Below, piece after piece: positions 62,230 through 64,000 of a stretch of DNA of 64,000 nt (position 1 is the first letter of the stretch; each line of letters begins with the position of its first letter). The stretch covers positions 124,001 through 188,000 of the forward strand of contig WJPL01000003.1 of NCBI GenBank assembly GCA_009649675.1, written 5' to 3'. The stretch is from Alphaproteobacteria bacterium HT1-32. GTDB taxonomy: Bacteria; Pseudomonadota; Alphaproteobacteria; Rhodospirillales; HT1-32. The position numbers and the translations under genes are program-made. The notes below the pieces were generated by a model. That model made no database searches, had not been told where the DNA came from, and saw only the letters and a list, made by a program, of their open reading frames with translations.

Positions 62230-63600
62230 ATGACCGTTGAAATTCTGATGCCGGCCCTGTCCCCGACGATGACGGAAGGGACACTTGCAGCCTGGCATAA
62301 GAAAGAAGGCGATAGCGTTGCCTCGGGTGACGTGATCGCTGAAATTGAAACCGACAAGGCCACGATGGAAGTCGAGGCTGTCGATGAAGGTGTGATGGGG
62401 AAAATTCTCGTCGAAGCCGGCACGGAAGGCGTCGCTGTCAATGCGGCCATCGCCATCCTGCTGGAAGAAGGCGAGGACGAAAGCGCACTGGATGCCGCCG
62501 TGAAGAACGCCGGTTCCAGCGCCCCGTCAGGATCCGGATCCCAGCCGAAGGAAGAAAAGGCGGAAGCCAGGGCCGAACCTGAAAAACCGGCTGCTGACAG
62601 CAAACCTGCCGAAAGCAAATCCGGTGGCGTCACCTTGTCGGAAGATTCAAAAGCACCGGCAGCACCGAAGTCGGAAAGTGGCGAGCGTATTTTTGCCAGC
62701 CCGCTGGCCCGCCGCATCGCCAGCCAGGAAGGTGTTGATCTGAAAGCCGTGAAGGGCTCCGGCCCACACGGTCGTATCGTGAAGGCTGATGTTGAAGAAG
62801 CCATCAAAAGCGGTACAGGCAGTCCGGCAAAAGACGCTGCGAAATCTGCCGACAAGCCGTCAGAGAAGGCAGCGACACCACCTGCACCGATGTCGACAGA
62901 CAATCCGTTCGAGCCGGAGTTCGAGCTCGAAAAACTCAACAATATGCGCAAGACCATTGCCAAGCGCCTTGCCGAATCGAAACAGAACATCCCGCATTTC
63001 TACCTCACGGTGGATGTCGAACTGGATGAACTGCTGGCGCTGCGCAAAAAACTCAATGACCGCGCAGACGGGGCCTACAAGCTGTCGGTCAACGATCTGG
63101 TGATCAAGGCCGTCGGCATTGCCCTGCGTCAGGTCCCGGCAGCAAACGCATCCTACACGGCGGATGGCATCAAACTGTACAAGCAGGCTGATGTCTCCGT
63201 AGCTGTCGCCATCGATGGTGGCCTGATCACCCCAGTGGTCCGCGATGCGGGGAACAAGGGTCTGTCCGTCATTTCCAATGAAATGAAGGAACTGGCCAGC
63301 AAGGCGAAAGAAGGGAAGCTGCAGCCTGAGGAATATCAGGGCGGCACTTTCTCGATCTCCAACCTCGGCATGTTCGGCATCACCAATTTCCAGGCAGTCA
63401 TCAACCCGCCGCAGGCCTGTATTCTGGCCGTCGGTGCGGGACAGCAGCGTGCGGTCATCAAGGATGGTGCCGTACAGGCAGCGACCGTAATGTCCTGCAC
63501 CCTGTCGGTTGACCACCGGGCCGTTGACGGTGCTGTCGGTTCCAGCTTCCTCACAGCCTTCAAGAAGCTGCTGGAAGAGCCACTTTCAATGATGCTGTGA
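62230..63600 (+). CDS. pdhC: pyruvate dehydrogenase E2 (dihydrolipoamide acetyltransferase)
   Basis: A 456-residue E2. One lipoyl domain (1-80, Lys43 in [11 protein letters not shown]), an Ala/Lys/Pro linker, the peripheral-subunit-binding domain (about 155-190: [28 protein letters not shown], quoted in parts) and the acetyltransferase core ending in [12 protein letters not shown] with the catalytic His and Asp. GGGAGGAAAAACC precedes the ATG. The core specificity for pyruvate rather than 2-oxoglutarate is inferred from neighbouring pdhAB. Confidence 0.95.
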   Translation: MTVEILMPALSPTMTEGTLAAWHKKEGDSVASGDVIAEIETDKATMEVEAVDEGVMGKILVEAGTEGVAVNAAIAILLEEGEDESALDAAVKNAGSSAPSGSGSQPKEEKAEARAEPEKPAADSKPAESKSGGVTLSEDSKAPAAPKSESGERIFASPLARRIASQEGVDLKAVKGSGPHGRIVKADVEEAIKSGTGSPAKDAAKSADKPSEKAATPPAPMSTDNPFEPEFELEKLNNMRKTIAKRLAESKQNIPHFYLTVDVELDELLALRKKLNDRADGAYKLSVNDLVIKAVGIALRQVPAANASYTADGIKLYKQADVSVAVAIDGGLITPVVRDAGNKGLSVISNEMKELASKAKEGKLQPEEYQGGTFSISNLGMFGITNFQAVINPPQACILAVGAGQQRAVIKDGAVQAATVMSCTLSVDHRAVDGAVGSSFLTAFKKLLEEPLSMML

Positions 63601-63610
63601 GTTTGCGCGC

Positions 63611-63973
63611 ATGAATTGCGTAAACATCAGCGACAAACTGGCGCAGTTCGATGACTGCTGGTCACCAAAGGTGGTCGGTCAGGTCAACAACTGCGCCATC
63701 AAGCTGGTGAAACTTGAAGGCGAATTCGTCTGGCATCATCACGAGGATGAAGATGAAATGTTTCTGGTCCTATCCGGCCAGATGAACATGGAATTCCGGG
63801 ACAGAACCGTCGAGGTCGGTCCCGGAGAATTCATCGTCGTCCCGCATGGCGTCGAGCACCGGCCGGTTGCGATCGGTGGTGTCTGCGAAGTGATGCTGGT
63901 GGAGCCGGACAGCGTGCTGAATACCGGGAACGTTCATAACGAACGCACCGTCGAACATCTGGACAGGATTTAG
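63611..63973 (+). CDS. cupin domain protein in the pdh operon
   Basis: A 120-residue single-domain cupin. Motif 1 is seen as W-HHH-EDEDE-MFLVLSG (about residues 42-58) with several His and a Glu, motif 2 as PGEFIVVPHGVEHRPVA (about 73-89), so a metal site is likely. It starts 10 bases after pdhC and ends 12 bases before the next gene, probably lpd, so it is co-transcribed with the complex. No known PDH role; it may be an unrelated sugar- or metabolite-binding enzyme. Confidence 0.85.
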   Translation: MNCVNISDKLAQFDDCWSPKVVGQVNNCAIKLVKLEGEFVWHHHEDEDEMFLVLSGQMNMEFRDRTVEVGPGEFIVVPHGVEHRPVAIGGVCEVMLVEPDSVLNTGNVHNERTVEHLDRI

Positions 63974-63985
63974 AGGAGGCCGGTC

Positions 63986-64000
63986 ATGGCCGATAACAAT
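63986..64000 (+). CDS. lpd: start of next gene, probably dihydrolipoamide dehydrogenase (3' truncated)
   Basis: An ATG at 63986 with AGGAGG (63974-63979) 6 bases upstream begins a frame reading MADNN to the window edge. Only five codons are visible, so the identity rests on context: after pdhA-pdhB-pdhC the E3 gene is expected, and E3 proteins often begin in this way. The AGGAGG is the strongest ribosome site near this end. Confidence 0.45.

Overview
The window is an ordinary, gene-dense stretch of an alphaproteobacterial core chromosome. Evidence for this placement: the gene order nuoFGHIJKLMN-birA-coaX-rnj-mce-DUF1467, the short proline-tRNA ligase without editing insert, the rpsB-tsf-pyrH-frr-uppS-cdsA-dxr-rseP-bamA-skp-lpxD-fabZ-lpxA-lpxI-lpxB run, LpxI instead of LpxH, trpDC-moaC-moeA-lexA, a GTTC-N7-GTTC LexA box, and the eno-ftsB-pdhABC order with a lipoyl domain fused to E1 beta. 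A Rhodospirillales-like or related marine lineage is plausible, but this is inference. I saw no rRNA, tRNA, CRISPR array, insertion sequence, phage gene or toxin-antitoxin pair, and no gene-free stretch longer than 300 bases.

Layout. 1-15519 (+): the right part of the complex I operon, from a 5'-truncated nuoF to nuoN, with two small paralogous membrane proteins between nuoF and nuoG; then birA, coaX, RNase J, methylmalonyl-CoA epimerase, a DUF1467 protein and a PLDc_N-like peptide, closed by a hairpin. 15763-17583: a divergent NCS2/AzgA-like permease (-) preceded by a possible coupled 14-codon leader ORF and a C9/G9 tract, and a small exported protein (+). 17664-24521 (+): proS, lolC/E, lolD and dnaE, with an inverted pair of DnaA-box-like sites and a GC-rich hairpin ahead of dnaE. 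24689-39467 (+): translation factors (rpsB, tsf, frr), pyrH, undecaprenyl-PP, CDP-DAG and isoprenoid synthesis, then the outer-membrane assembly and lipid A block rseP to lpxB, and gloA. 39559-42314 (-): gltX-gltA. 42394-44529 (+): comEC. 44523-48903 (-): trpD, trpC, moaC, moeA, lexA. 49140-50180 (+): divergent polysaccharide deacetylase. 50202-52085 (-): ppiD. 52252-64000 (+, except a CBS protein and a LysR regulator): tpiA, secG, pyrG, kdsA, a DUF1127 protein, eno, ftsB, pdhA, pdhB, pdhC, a cupin and the first five codons of what is probably lpd.

How the genes work together. The window links respiratory NADH oxidation (Nuo) with its carbon supply (TpiA, Eno, PDH, GltA), and envelope biogenesis (UppS, CdsA, RseP, BamA, Skp, PpiD, LpxD/A/I/B, KdsA, LolCD) with translation (S2, EF-Ts, RRF, ProRS, GluRS) and replication/SOS (DnaE, LexA). 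Most neighbours are separated by a few bases or overlap, which implies operons and translational coupling. Clear regulatory signals are a LexA operator on the lexA promoter, sigma70-type promoters before rpsB, ppiD and pdhA, and several intrinsic terminators.

I did not find a convincing new multi-gene system. The observations most worth a second look are the tandem paralogues inside the nuo operon, the unusual NCS2-like permease with its G-tract and leader ORF, the DnaA boxes in front of dnaE, the LysR/DUF1127 pair placed between kdsA and eno, and the cupin inside the pdh operon.
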